A stretch of 64,000 nucleotides of DNA from the NCBI RefSeq assembly GCF_036226465.1, contig NZ_CP108476.1:1240001-1304000 (forward strand). The letters run 5' to 3'. Each line of letters starts with the position of its first letter. Positions within the stretch are counted from its first letter, which is position 1. The position numbers and the translations under genes were made by a program. Below the pieces are notes generated by a model. That model saw only the letters and a program-made list of their open reading frames with translations, made no database searches and was not told the DNA's origin. Shown one piece after another: positions 28,011-36,325 of this stretch. The DNA comes from Kitasatospora sp. NBC_01250 (GTDB lineage Bacteria; Actinomycetota; Actinomycetes; Streptomycetales; Streptomycetaceae).

Positions 28011-28541
28011 ATGACATTGACCATGACGCTGGATCCCCGGATCGACGACGAGCTGCGCGAGTCCATGGTCCGTCTCTGGACGGACGCCAGTAACGCCGGC
28101 GGCGCCGTCGGCTTCGTCGCCCCGGTGACGGCGGCCGAGGTGCGCACGGCCGCCGGGAAGAACCTCGCGGGCGTCGGGCCCGGCCTGCCGGACCGGCTGC
28201 TGGTCGCCCACGAGGCGGACAGCGGGCGGCTGGCGGGCTTCCTCTTCTTCGAGGACCTGCGCTTCGCGCCGATGGACCACTGGCGGATGCTCAAGGCGGT
28301 GATGGTCCACCCCGACTTCCAGGGGCTCGGGTACGGCCGGGAGCTGATGGCCGAGGCGGCCCGGATCGCCCGGGACTGGAAGCTCAGCGGCCTGCGGCTG
28401 ACCGCGCGTGGCGGCCACGGCCTGGAGACCTTCTACGGGCGCTGCGGGTACACCGAGATCGGGCGGGCGCCCCGGGCGATCCGGGTGGCGCCGGGCGACG
28501 AGCGGGACGAGGTCACCATGTGGCTCGACCTCAGCCGCTGA
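28011..28541 (+). CDS. GNAT-family N-acetyltransferase
   Basis: A 176-residue GCN5-related acetyltransferase. LKAVMVHPDFQGLGYGRELMAEAARIARDW (about residues 92-121) is motif A with the Q/R-x-x-G-x-G/A acetyl-CoA loop, followed by LRLTARGGHGLETFYGRCGYTEIGRAPRAIR (motif B). The acceptor is unknown; the N-terminal half (DDELRESMVRLWTDASNAGGAVGF) resembles GNATs adjacent to regulators in actinomycetes. Single gene with its own promoter. Confidence 0.85.
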   Translation: MTLTMTLDPRIDDELRESMVRLWTDASNAGGAVGFVAPVTAAEVRTAAGKNLAGVGPGLPDRLLVAHEADSGRLAGFLFFEDLRFAPMDHWRMLKAVMVHPDFQGLGYGRELMAEAARIARDWKLSGLRLTARGGHGLETFYGRCGYTEIGRAPRAIRVAPGDERDEVTMWLDLSR

Positions 28542-28593
28542 CCGGCGGTCACCCGCCGGCGCACCCCGCGCCGACCGCCCCGGTGGACGGGCC

Positions 28594-28660
28594 GTCGGGG
28601 CGGGGTGCGGACCGGAGCGTCGGGGCGGGGTGCGGACCGGAGCGTCGGCGCGAGGTGCGG
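28594..28660. repeat. 25-bp tandem repeat, about 2.7 copies
   Basis: Two exact copies (28594-28618, 28619-28643) beginning GTCGGGGCGGGGTGCGG, then a diverged partial third copy to 28660, lie in the gap between the convergent GNAT and NmrA-like genes. The first copy is also nearly complementary to CACCCCGCGCCGAC at 28562, so the unit can fold as a terminator hairpin. Confidence 0.6.
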
Positions 28661-28677
28661 GGACGTGCGGCGGTCGG

Positions 28678-29535
28678 TCAGGCGAAGAGCTGCGCGTGCT
28701 CGGCGACGAACTCCGCGAAGGAGCGTGCGGGGCGGCCGGTGAGCTTCTCGACGTCCGAGCTGACGGCGGCGGCCCGCCCGGCGGCGTAGAGCCCGTACAG
28801 CTCGACCATCCCCTCGGCCCGCCAGGCGTCCCAGCCGGCGCCGAGCATGCCGGCCAGCGCCGCCTCGGGCGCCACGGCGGTGTACGCCACGGGGGTACCG
28901 GCGGCGGTGGCGAGCACGGCGGCGATCTCGTCGTGCGCCAGCGCGGCGGGGCCGGTGAGGGTGTAGGTCGCGCCCTGGTGCCCGTCCGTGGTCAGCACCC
29001 GGACGGCGGCGTCGGCCACGTCGCGGGCGTCGACGTAGGAGACCGCGCCGGTGCCGCCCGGCAGCGCCAGCGCGCCACCGCGCACCGCCTGCGCCATGCC
29101 CAGGAAGTTCTGGTGGAAGCCGTTCGGCGCCAGCACCGTCCAGGGCAGGCCGCTGGCCGCCAGGTGGTCGTGGCCGGCGACGTGCGCGGCCACGAAACGC
29201 ACGCCCTCGGGCCGCTGTTCGATGCCGGCGGCGGCGTGCAGCACGATGTGCGGGCGGCGGCCGGTGCGGACCGCCGCGTCGATCACGTTGCGCTCGTGGG
29301 TGCCCATCTCCGGGTGGACCGCCACCAGGAGGTAGACCGCGTCGGCGCCGGCCAGGGCGGCGTCCAGTGAGGCCGGATCCGCGAAGTCGGCGGCGGCAAG
29401 CTCCACCCCCTCGTCCCAGGTCCCCCGGGCGGCGCCGGTGTCACGCACCAGCGCCCGCACGGCGGCGCCGCGCTCGCGCAACCCGCCGACCACCTTCGAA
29501 CCCACGGTACCGGTCGCACCAGTGACCACAATCAC
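28678..29535 (-). CDS. NmrA-like NAD(P)-binding oxidoreductase
   Basis: A 285-residue atypical short-chain dehydrogenase. VIVVTGATGTVGSKVVGGLRERG is the Rossmann TGxxGxxG motif and AVRALVRDT the NADP-preferring region; LAPNGFHQNFLGMAQAVRGG and YVDARDVADAAVRVL are typical of NmrA/NAD(P)H:quinone-type proteins. Related proteins sense redox state or reduce quinones. I chose GTG 29535 because GGGGAG lies 7 bp before it; ATGs at 29553 and 29550 would add six residues without a ribosome site. Divergent from a LysR regulator that probably controls it. Confidence 0.85.
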   Translation of the reverse strand: MIVVTGATGTVGSKVVGGLRERGAAVRALVRDTGAARGTWDEGVELAAADFADPASLDAALAGADAVYLLVAVHPEMGTHERNVIDAAVRTGRRPHIVLHAAAGIEQRPEGVRFVAAHVAGHDHLAASGLPWTVLAPNGFHQNFLGMAQAVRGGALALPGGTGAVSYVDARDVADAAVRVLTTDGHQGATYTLTGPAALAHDEIAAVLATAAGTPVAYTAVAPEAALAGMLGAGWDAWRAEGMVELYGLYAAGRAAAVSSDVEKLTGRPARSFAEFVAEHAQLFA

Positions 29536-29678
29536 GAGATGACTCCCCATCACTTGCTGCTCGATCGTCCTGCTGCTGATCCCCCGTCACCAGGAGCCTG
29601 GCAGCGCGGCCGGTAGCCGATCAAGGTCGATCTGCAGCACAATCCATCAGCCACGCTCATCGATCCGGGGGAGAGAAC

Positions 29679-30590
29679 ATGGATCTGGCGGAGATAGAGA
29701 CCTTCCTCATGCTCTGCGAGGAACTGCACTTCGGCCGCACCGCGGAACGCCGCCACCTGTCCCAGTCCAGGGTCAGCCAGCAGATCCGGTCGCTCGAACG
29801 GCGGATCGGTGCACCGCTCTTCACCCGCACCAGCCGCCAGGTCGCCCTGACGCCGCTCGGCGAGCACACCCGGCGCGGCCTCGCTGCCGCGCACGAGGCG
29901 CTGCGCACCGCCTTCGAACAGGCCCGCAGCCTCGCGCAGGGGGTGGTCGGCACCCTGCGGGTCGGCTTCCTCGGCTGCCTCAACGGGCCGCCGCTGACCG
30001 ACGTGGTGGCCGGCTTCGCGCGGCGGCACCCGGCCTGCGACATCGCCACGGTCGAGGTCTCCTGGGCCGATCCGTACGGGCCGCTGCGCGCCGGCGAGGT
30101 GGACCTGGTGCTCACCCTGCTGCCGGTGGCCGAAGCCGACCTGACGGTGGGACCGGTCCTGGTCTCCTACGACCGGGTCCTGGCGGTCGGCAGCGGGCAT
30201 CCCCTGGCGCGCCGCCGGGGCATCGACGTCGAGGACCTGGCCGGGCAGGTCCTGCTGGACGGCCCGGCTGAACTGCCGCAGGCGCTGCGCCTGTACCTGT
30301 TCCCGCCGTTCACCCCGCTCGGACGGCCGCTGGTGCGGGAGGCCGGCGGCCAGACCTATCAGGAGGCGTTCAACCAGGTCGCCGCCGGCGCGATGGTGTG
30401 GGCCACCCACCAGGGGTTGTTCCGGCTCTACCAGCACCCTGGGGTGGTACGCCGCCCGCTGAGCGGGATGGCGCCCGCGAACGGCGCGCTCATCTGGCGT
30501 TCCGACACCGAGAGCGCCAAGATCCGCGCCTTCGCCCTGCTGGCCGAGCAGCTGGCGGCGGGCGGCCCGCCACCCTCGCACGGGCGCTGA
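29679..30590 (+). CDS. LysR-family transcriptional regulator
   Basis: A 303-residue LysR regulator. The winged HTH is LAEIETFLMLCEELHFGRTAERRHLSQSRVSQQIRSLERRIGAPLFTR; the rest is the periplasmic-binding-like effector domain (GTLRVGFLGCLNGPPLTDVVAGFARRHPACDIATVEV). It is divergent from the NmrA-like gene across 143 bp, the classic LysR arrangement, with GATC-AAGGTC-GATC in between as a possible site. The inducer is unknown. Confidence 0.92.
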   Translation: MDLAEIETFLMLCEELHFGRTAERRHLSQSRVSQQIRSLERRIGAPLFTRTSRQVALTPLGEHTRRGLAAAHEALRTAFEQARSLAQGVVGTLRVGFLGCLNGPPLTDVVAGFARRHPACDIATVEVSWADPYGPLRAGEVDLVLTLLPVAEADLTVGPVLVSYDRVLAVGSGHPLARRRGIDVEDLAGQVLLDGPAELPQALRLYLFPPFTPLGRPLVREAGGQTYQEAFNQVAAGAMVWATHQGLFRLYQHPGVVRRPLSGMAPANGALIWRSDTESAKIRAFALLAEQLAAGGPPPSHGR

Positions 30591-30593
30591 CGC

Positions 30594-31181
30594 TCACTCA
30601 CCTGCCCCACCAGGGGCGGCGCTGCCGCGCTGGGCGCGGTGGGCGGCCACCCGGACCCGGGTCGCACAGCGGGCCGAGCAGTAGCGCTGCGGGGTGCGGC
30701 GGCCGGTGTCGATGAAGTAGTGCGCGCAGTCGGGTGCGGCGCACTGCCCCCAGGCGCAGCCGCCGCGCTCGCTGAACCAGAGCCCCAGCGCCAGCGCGGC
30801 GGTGGCGAGCAGCCAGGGGACGGGGCCGTCCTCCCGGTCCGCCTGGGCGTGCAGCGACCAGGGGCGGCCGGGCAGGCGCACCAGGTGCGGCCGGGCGGGG
30901 TGGCGGCGGAGCAGGGCGTTGATGGCCTCGGCCGCCGCATCCGGCTCCTTGGCGGCCAGGATGCCGATCAACTCGCCGGTGGCATCGCACAGTCGACTGG
31001 CATCGGCCTCGGTGAGCCGGAACGGCGGGCCGCCATGGCGGGCCAGCAGCTCCATCAGGTCCGAAGCGCCGACCCGGGTGCCGTCCTGGACGGTGTTCTG
31101 GACGGTGTCCTGGACGGCGTTGGCGAGTTCGACGATGAAGTGCAGGCCGCGGGGGTTGGCATCGGCGAGGTTCTCGGGCAT
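30594..31181 (-). CDS. CGNR zinc-finger transcriptional regulator (ABATE domain)
   Basis: A 195-residue regulator. The N-terminal ABATE-like domain (FIVELANAV; EADASRLCDATGELIGIL) leads to a C-terminal CGNR zinc finger: CAAPDCAHYFIDTGRRTPQRYCSARCATRVRVAAHRAQR, with four cysteines that bind zinc. These proteins usually sit beside, and control, a single oxidoreductase gene. It is divergent from an FAD monooxygenase across 72 bp holding a clean inverted repeat, so repression of both genes is likely. An imperfect DTVQNTVQD repeat lies near residue 25. It ends 3 bp from the LysR stop. Confidence 0.88.
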   Translation of the reverse strand: MPENLADANPRGLHFIVELANAVQDTVQNTVQDGTRVGASDLMELLARHGGPPFRLTEADASRLCDATGELIGILAAKEPDAAAEAINALLRRHPARPHLVRLPGRPWSLHAQADREDGPVPWLLATAALALGLWFSERGGCAWGQCAAPDCAHYFIDTGRRTPQRYCSARCATRVRVAAHRAQRGSAAPGGAGE

Positions 31182-31189
31182 GACTCCAT

Positions 31190-31221
31190 GGTAACGTCAA
31201 AATCAGATGTTAGACGTTACC
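31190..31221. promoter_or_regulatory. Operator between the CGNR regulator and the monooxygenase
   Basis: GGTAACGTC (31190-31198) and GACGTTACC (31213-31221) are perfect 9-bp arms separated by 14 bp, in an AT-rich divergent promoter region. The spacing puts the half-sites about two helical turns apart, suiting a dimer binding one DNA face. Confidence 0.65.
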
Positions 31222-31253
31222 AACTATTGCTGCCTTCGCCCCATGGGAGAGCC

Positions 31254-32924
31254 ATGCCGTCACCGACGACGACCCCGGTGCTGATCGTGGGCGGTGGGCC
31301 GGTCGGCCTGACCCTGTCGATCCTGCTGTCCGCGCAGGGCGTGGACCACTTGCTGGTCGAAGCGCGCACGGACAGCTCGCCGCACCCCAAGGCCCGTGGC
31401 ATCTCGGCCCGTTCGATGGAGATCTTCCGGCGCTGCGGCGTCGAGGCGGCGATCCGCGAGCGCGCGCTCCCCGCCTCCCATGTGTCCTTCTACCGCGGCC
31501 GGGACCTGGTCGACCCGGACTTCGTCCGTACCGGGGTCGCAGCCGACCGGGCCGAGGGACCCGAGCACACCCCCTCCCCCGGCGTGGTCTGCTCCCAGGA
31601 CCTGCTGGAGCCGCTGCTGCGCCACCGGGCCCGCGAACTGGCGGCGGACCGGATCCGGCTCGGCGTGCGTCTGCTCTCCTTCGAGCAGACGGCGGACGAG
31701 GGCGCGGGACCGGGCGTGCGCGCCGTCCTGCAGGACCGGGACGGCGGCGAGCCGTACCAGGTGACGGCCGACTGGCTGATCGGGTGCGACGGCGCGGCGA
31801 GCACGGTGCGCACCGGCGCCGGCCTGGCCATGACGGGCCCGACCGGCCTGCGGCACTTCCTCAGCATCCGCTTCGACGCACCGCTGGGCGCGGTGGTGGC
31901 GGACCGGGCCAGCACGTCGTACTTCCTCACCCCGCCCGGGCTCGGCGGCTTCCTGGCCATCGACAACGACCGCCGGTGGGTCTATCAGTACCCGTTCGAC
32001 CCTGCCGTGCCCGGGCCGCACCAGGACCTCACCGACCACCGCCGACTGGCCGAACTCGTCCGCACCATGGCCGGGTTGCCCGAGCTGGACGTGACGATCC
32101 ACTCCACCATGACCTGGCGGATGGACGCCCGGCTGGCCGACGACTACCGCCGCGGACGCGTCCTGCTGGCGGGCGACGCGGCCCACCTCACCCCGCCCAC
32201 CGGCGGGCACGGCATGAACACCGGGATCGGCGACGCGGACAACCTCGCCTGGAAGCTGGCCGCCGTCACCGCCGGTCTCGGCGCCCCGGCGCTGCTGGAC
32301 AGCTACCAGGCCGAGCGCCGGCCGGTGGCGCGTCAGGTCATCGAGCTGTCGAGCGAGAACGCCCGGGCCCGGGCCCAGGGCGGCGGCTACCGGATGGACG
32401 ACGAGCTGCTGCTCACCGCCGCCTACCGGTCGAGCGCCGTGATCGACGACGGCGGCCTCGCCGACGAGGCCCAGGACGCCCAGGACGCCCAGGAGGCCCA
32501 GGAGGCCCAGGAGGCTTCGGAGGCGTCGGAGTGGCTGCCGTTGGGGCTCGCCGGCTACCGTCCGAGCGGTGCGCCCGGGCGCCGGCTGCCGCACGCGCGG
32601 CTCGCCGGGCCACCCGGCGTCGGCTCCACGCTCGACCTGGTGGGCCCCGGGTTCGTCCTGCTGACGCCGCACGACGACCCGGCCTGGCGGCAGCAGGCCG
32701 ACGCCGCCGCGGCGGGCGGCCACCCGGTCACCGTGCACGCGCTGGACAGCGGGCCGCTGCGCGAGGCGGAGCCGGGCGCGGTCGGCAGGCTCTGCGGCCT
32801 CCCTCCGACCGGGGCCCTCCTGGTCCGCCCCGACGGCCACATCGGCTGGCGGGCCGGCCGGCCGTCCCGCCCCGGCGAGCTGCTGGACGTGCTCCGCCGC
32901 ATCCTCGGGTCCACCCAGGCATAG
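31254..32924 (+). CDS. FAD-dependent aromatic monooxygenase
   Basis: A 556-residue hydroxylase of the PheA/TfdB/RdmE type. VLIVGGGPVGLTLSILLSAQGVDHLLVEA is the FAD-binding fold, LIGCDGAASTVRTGAGL the DG motif, and VLLAGDAAHLTPPTGGHGMNTGIGDADNLAWKLAAV the GD motif. A C-terminal thioredoxin-like domain (residues 430-556) is preceded by a repetitive linker of EAQ/DAQ triplets. Substrate unknown; quinone-type antibiotics are common substrates, so self-resistance or catabolism is possible. Controlled by the divergent CGNR regulator. GGGAGA ribosome site. Confidence 0.88.
   Translation: MPSPTTTPVLIVGGGPVGLTLSILLSAQGVDHLLVEARTDSSPHPKARGISARSMEIFRRCGVEAAIRERALPASHVSFYRGRDLVDPDFVRTGVAADRAEGPEHTPSPGVVCSQDLLEPLLRHRARELAADRIRLGVRLLSFEQTADEGAGPGVRAVLQDRDGGEPYQVTADWLIGCDGAASTVRTGAGLAMTGPTGLRHFLSIRFDAPLGAVVADRASTSYFLTPPGLGGFLAIDNDRRWVYQYPFDPAVPGPHQDLTDHRRLAELVRTMAGLPELDVTIHSTMTWRMDARLADDYRRGRVLLAGDAAHLTPPTGGHGMNTGIGDADNLAWKLAAVTAGLGAPALLDSYQAERRPVARQVIELSSENARARAQGGGYRMDDELLLTAAYRSSAVIDDGGLADEAQDAQDAQEAQEAQEASEASEWLPLGLAGYRPSGAPGRRLPHARLAGPPGVGSTLDLVGPGFVLLTPHDDPAWRQQADAAAAGGHPVTVHALDSGPLREAEPGAVGRLCGLPPTGALLVRPDGHIGWRAGRPSRPGELLDVLRRILGSTQA
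32464..32531 (+). repeat. 9-bp in-frame repeat encoding an EAQ-rich linker
   Basis: GAGGCCCAG/GACGCCCAG units repeat about seven times inside the monooxygenase gene, encoding alternating E/D-A-Q triplets and ending EASEASE. It lies between the FAD domain and the thioredoxin-like domain, and copy number could vary by slippage without shifting the frame. Confidence 0.75.
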
Positions 32925-33006
32925 GCAGCGCGGGCGGGCAGCTGCAGCGGGCAGCGCCGGCGAAAATCGCTTGGCCCGCTCTCGCCGATGATCAGACAAT
33001 CGCCGA

Positions 33007-34116
33007 ATGAGCCATGATCAGAGCGCTGTCCAGCGGCGCCGCGCAGCCCGCCTCTCCAGCAAGCGCTTCCTGTCCGACGGCCCGCTGCGCACCATGCGCG
33101 ACCGGCTCACCACTCTCGCCGCCATCGACGGGCTCGACGAGGTGCCGGACTTCTACGGCACCGACGGCCCGGTGCGCCGGCTGGAGGAGCGCACCGCGGA
33201 ACTGCTCGGCACCGAGGACGCCGTCTTCTTCCCCACCGGCACCATGGCCCAGCAGGTCGCGCTGCGCCACGGCGCCGAGCTGACCGGCCGCCGGACCGTC
33301 GCCCTGCACCCGCTGAGCCACCTGGAGCAGCACGAGCGACAGGCCTACAACCAGCTCACCGGCCTGCGCGCGCTGTGGCCCACCACCGAGCAGCGCCAGC
33401 CCACCCCCGCCGAGATCGCCGAACTGGGCGAGCCGCTGGGCACCCTGGCCGTGGAACTCCCGCTGCGCGACCCCGGCTACCTGCTGCCGAGCTGGACGGA
33501 GCTGGTCGAGCTGACCGAGGCGGCCCGGGCGGTCGGCGCCCGGGTGCACTTCGACGGCGCCCGGCTGTGGAACACCACCACCCACTTCGGCCGCTCCCTG
33601 GCCGAGATCGCAGCCCTGGCCGACAGCACCTACGTCTCCTTCTACAAGGACCTCGGCGGCATCAGCGGCGCCGCCCTGGCCGGTACCTCGGCGCTGGCCG
33701 GCTACGCCCGCGCCTGGCGCCACCGGATGGGCGGCGACCTGTTCCAGCAGTGGCCCGCGGCCGTCGCCGCGCTGCACGGCCTGGACACCGTCCTCCCGCA
33801 CATCCCGCGCTACGCCGAGCACGCCGCCACCCTGATCCCCGCCCTGGCCGCCCTGCCCGGCGCCCGGATCAACCCGGCCGCGCCGCCGACCCACGAGTTC
33901 CAGCTCTGGCTCCCCCACTCGGCCGAGGCCCTGCGGGCGGCCAACCTCGCCCTCGCCGAGCAGGAGGGCACCTGGTTCATCGGCTACTGGTCCGACGCCG
34001 CCCCGGGCCTGGCCATGGGCGAGGTCACCCTGGGCGCCCCGGCCCTCCACTGGACCCCGGACGAGGTCACCCGGGTGGGCCACCGCTTCCTGGAGCTGGC
34101 GGCGGCACACGGCTAG
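33007..34116 (+). CDS. Threonine aldolase/beta-eliminating lyase family PLP enzyme
   Basis: A 369-residue fold-type I PLP enzyme. FFPTGTMAQQVALRHGAE binds the cofactor phosphate, VHFDGARLWNTTTHFG contains the PLP-pyridine aspartate, and STYVSFYKDLGGISGAALAG has the Schiff-base lysine at about residue 214. Low-specificity threonine aldolases split L-threonine or beta-hydroxy amino acids into glycine and an aldehyde; beta-eliminating relatives are an alternative. The final part (APALHWTPDEVTRVGHRFLELAAAHG) is normal. Monocistronic. Confidence 0.85.
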   Translation: MSHDQSAVQRRRAARLSSKRFLSDGPLRTMRDRLTTLAAIDGLDEVPDFYGTDGPVRRLEERTAELLGTEDAVFFPTGTMAQQVALRHGAELTGRRTVALHPLSHLEQHERQAYNQLTGLRALWPTTEQRQPTPAEIAELGEPLGTLAVELPLRDPGYLLPSWTELVELTEAARAVGARVHFDGARLWNTTTHFGRSLAEIAALADSTYVSFYKDLGGISGAALAGTSALAGYARAWRHRMGGDLFQQWPAAVAALHGLDTVLPHIPRYAEHAATLIPALAALPGARINPAAPPTHEFQLWLPHSAEALRAANLALAEQEGTWFIGYWSDAAPGLAMGEVTLGAPALHWTPDEVTRVGHRFLELAAAHG

Positions 34117-34121
34117 GGCCG

Positions 34122-34139
34122 GACAGGCCCGAGGGCCTG
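34122..34139. terminator. Short hairpin after the aldolase gene, duplicated at 61908
   Basis: GACAGGCCCGAGGGCCTG contains CAGGCCC/GGGCCTG arms. The identical 18 bp occurs at 61908-61925, also just after a plus-strand stop codon. Here it is followed by two 19-bp tandem units (from about 34128). Confidence 0.45.
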
Positions 34140-34247
34140 GGGCGGGCCCGAGAGCCTGGGGCGGGCCCGGCTGGGCGGGCGCCCGGGTCGGCCTTGATGA
34201 CTCGGCCGCGTGACGGCCCCGCCGACGACGCGACGATCGGCATGCCG

Positions 34248-34474
34248 TCAGGCGGAGGTGCCGGGCCACGGGGTGGACATGGGACGAGGCTCCGCATCGG
34301 AGCCGTCGTTCCGGTCCATCGTCGCGGCCCAACCGGCCAGCAGGTTCAGGGCGTCGCATGCGGGTGTGCCGGGTTCGGCGCTGTCGGCCATGATGGTCAG
34401 CCCGGTGTCGGCGGGGAGCGCCAGGGCTTCGTAGCCGAGGGTGAGTTCGCCGACGACGGGGAACGCATGGCCGC
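34248..34474 (-). pseudogene. C-terminal remnant of an XRE/MmyB-type regulator
   Basis: The minus strand encodes GHAFPVVGELTLGYEALALP, then ADTGLTIMADSAEPGTPA and CDALNLLAGWA, ending at a TGA (34248). This is the recognisable end of the MmyB-like ligand-binding domain that follows a helix-turn-helix in many streptomycete regulators. Upstream, the frame breaks into unrelated sequence and no HTH follows, so it is a gene fragment. Confidence 0.68.
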
Positions 34475-34493
34475 TGGCACCGTCGCGATCCTG

Positions 34494-34700
34494 CGCGCGC
34501 CGAAGCCGGACGCGACCCCCACGACAAGGGCCTGATCGACCTGGTCGGAGAACTCTCCACCCGGAGCGAGCTGTTCCGCACCCGCTGGGCCACCCACGAC
34601 CTCCTCCAGCACCGCGGCGGCGTCAAACGCCTCCCTTCAGCTCGACGAGGCCGCACGCGCCCACGTGTTCGACCTGGCCGCCGACTTCTGCCCCCGCCGC
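34494..34700 (+). pseudogene. Inverted internal remnants of an XRE/MmyB-type regulator
   Basis: On the plus strand, EAGRDPHDKGLIDLVGELST, RSELFRTRWATHDLLQHRGG and VKRL form the middle of an MmyB ligand-binding domain (34500-34631). In another frame, LQLDEAARAHVFDLAADFCP (34635-34694) resembles the segment between HTH and ligand domain. The natural order would be HTH end, middle, C-terminus on one strand; here pieces are reordered and the C-terminal piece is inverted. This explains the 708-bp gap 34117-34824. Such regulators often flank aldo/keto reductases, so it probably once controlled the next gene. Confidence 0.65.
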
Positions 34701-34824
34701 GCACGGTGCCGCGTTCGCGCTTGATGTATCCGCCATGCGCGGCAGTTCGTGCCAGGGTGGGCAGTGAAGGCAACCGCTCTCTGGAGCACGTGCACAAGTC
34801 CACCTCGCCGAGCAGGAGCAGGCC

Positions 34825-35805
34825 ATGGAGTACACGCGGTTGGGAACATCAGGACTCAAGATCAGCCGGATCGCCTTGGGCTGTATGAGCTTCGGCGACC
34901 CCGCCCAGCGGACGACCTGGGCGCTCGACGACAACGCGGCCGAGCCGGTCTTCCGCCAGGCCGTCGAACTCGGCATCACCTTCTGGGACACCGCGAACAT
35001 CTACGGCCTGGGCACCTCGGAGGAGGTCGTCGGGCGGGCGCTGCGCAATTACACCCAGCGTGACGACATCGTTCTGGCTACCAAGTTGTGGGCGCCGATG
35101 CACCAGGGCCCGGGCGGGGCTGGGCTGTCCCGCAAGGCCGTCATGGAGCAGATCGACGCCTCGCTGCGGCGCCTGGGCACCGACTTCGTCGACCTCTACC
35201 AGATCCATCGCTTCGACCCGCAGACGCCGGTCGAGGAGACGATGGAGGCGCTGCACGATGTGGTCAAGGCGGGTAAGGCCCGCTACGTCGGTGCTTCGTC
35301 CATGTGGGCCTGGCAGTTCGCCACGATGCAGCATGCCGCGCAGGCCCACGGGTGGACCAGGTTCGTCTCCATGCAGGACCAGTACAGCCTGATCCACCGC
35401 GAGGAGGAACGCGAGATGTTCGGCCTGCTCGCCCACCAGGGCGTGGGAAGCATTCCGTGGAGCCCGCTGGGCGGGGGATTGGTCACCCGGCCCTGGGGCG
35501 AACGCTCCACGCCGCGCGCGGAGCTGAACCGGACAACCGACCAGCAGGACCGGCCGATCTTCCTCGACAGCGACCGGGCCATCGTCGAGGCCGTCCAGCG
35601 CATCGCCCTGGCCCGCGGCGTGTCGATGGCTCAGGTCGCGCTGGCCTGGGTGTTGAAGAACCCGGTGGTCTCCGCCCCGATCGTGGGTGCGACCAAGCCG
35701 CACCACCTCGCGGACGCCGTCGCCGCGCTCGACATCAAGCTCACCACTGAGGAGATCGACTCCCTCGAAGCGCCCTACGTCACGCGCCAGCCCACGTTCT
35801 TCTGA
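34825..35805 (+). CDS. Aldo/keto reductase
   Basis: A 326-residue NADPH-dependent TIM-barrel reductase. MEYTRLGTSGLKISRIALGCMSFG starts the fold; the catalytic tetrad is visible as D55 and Y60 in FWDTANIYG, lysine in IVLATKLWAP and histidine in DLYQIHRFDP. The C-terminal NADPH site is SAPIVGATKPHHLADAVAALDIKLTTEEID. It reduces aldehydes or ketones to alcohols; substrate unknown. ATG after GCAGGAGCAGGCC. The adjacent regulator appears decayed. Confidence 0.92.
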   Translation: MEYTRLGTSGLKISRIALGCMSFGDPAQRTTWALDDNAAEPVFRQAVELGITFWDTANIYGLGTSEEVVGRALRNYTQRDDIVLATKLWAPMHQGPGGAGLSRKAVMEQIDASLRRLGTDFVDLYQIHRFDPQTPVEETMEALHDVVKAGKARYVGASSMWAWQFATMQHAAQAHGWTRFVSMQDQYSLIHREEEREMFGLLAHQGVGSIPWSPLGGGLVTRPWGERSTPRAELNRTTDQQDRPIFLDSDRAIVEAVQRIALARGVSMAQVALAWVLKNPVVSAPIVGATKPHHLADAVAALDIKLTTEEIDSLEAPYVTRQPTFF

Positions 35806-35915
35806 GCCGATCGCCTGCCTGGAGCACTGGGCCCACTCGACGACGTCGTGGCTGGGGGCGAAGCCGACAGGGCTCCCAGAGTTCGCGGATGCTGCGGGGG
35901 CGGCGGACGGACGGC

Positions 35916-36302
35916 TCAGCCCGGGGTGGCCGCCGGGTCCACCGGGTCCGCCGCATCGCTCAGGCCCAGGCGCAGGTGGTCGATGTGGTAGACGGCCTGG
36001 TCGAGGAGTTCGGCGACGTGGTTGTCGTAGAGCGCGTAGACGACCGAGCGGCCGTTGCGGCGGCCGATCACCAGGCCGAGGTTGCGCAGCAGGCGGAGCT
36101 GGTGGGAGCAGGCGGACTGCTCCATGCCGACCTCGGTGGCGAGTTCGGTGGCGGCGCAGGGGCCTTCGCGCAGCCGGGAGAGGATCAGCAGCCGGGACGG
36201 GGTGGCCAGGGCCTGCAGGGTGGTGGCCACCCGGGCGGCGGCGGCAGCGTCCAGGCGCGTGCGCGGGACGGCGTTCTGCGGGGATGCGGCTCCATGACCC
36301 AT
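35916..36302 (-). CDS. nmtR: ArsR-family nickel/cobalt sensor (NmtR-like)
   Basis: A 128-residue ArsR/SmtB repressor. MGHG at the N-terminus and D93, H95, H106 and H109 in LYDNHVAELLDQAVYHIDHL match, with a two-residue offset, the Ni/Co ligands of Mycobacterium tuberculosis NmtR (Gly2, His3, Asp91, His93, His104, His107; from memory). The HTH is ATELATEVGMEQSACSHQLRLLRNLGLV. This fixes the start at ATG 36302, though ATGs at 36311 and 36314 also exist. Metal binding should release it from DNA. No efflux ATPase is nearby, so its target gene is not obvious. Confidence 0.88.
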   Translation of the reverse strand: MGHGAASPQNAVPRTRLDAAAAARVATTLQALATPSRLLILSRLREGPCAATELATEVGMEQSACSHQLRLLRNLGLVIGRRNGRSVVYALYDNHVAELLDQAVYHIDHLRLGLSDAADPVDPAATPG

Positions 36303-36325
36303 GCGTCTCATCATACAGGCGGTTA

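Noticed and set aside
32987..33022. ATGATCAGA direct repeat around the threonine aldolase start
   Set aside because: Only nine bases, with one copy inside the first codons; likely chance.
34117..34824. Possible mobile element causing the regulator rearrangement
   Set aside because: No transposase, terminal inverted repeats or target duplications are visible; only regulator fragments are supported.
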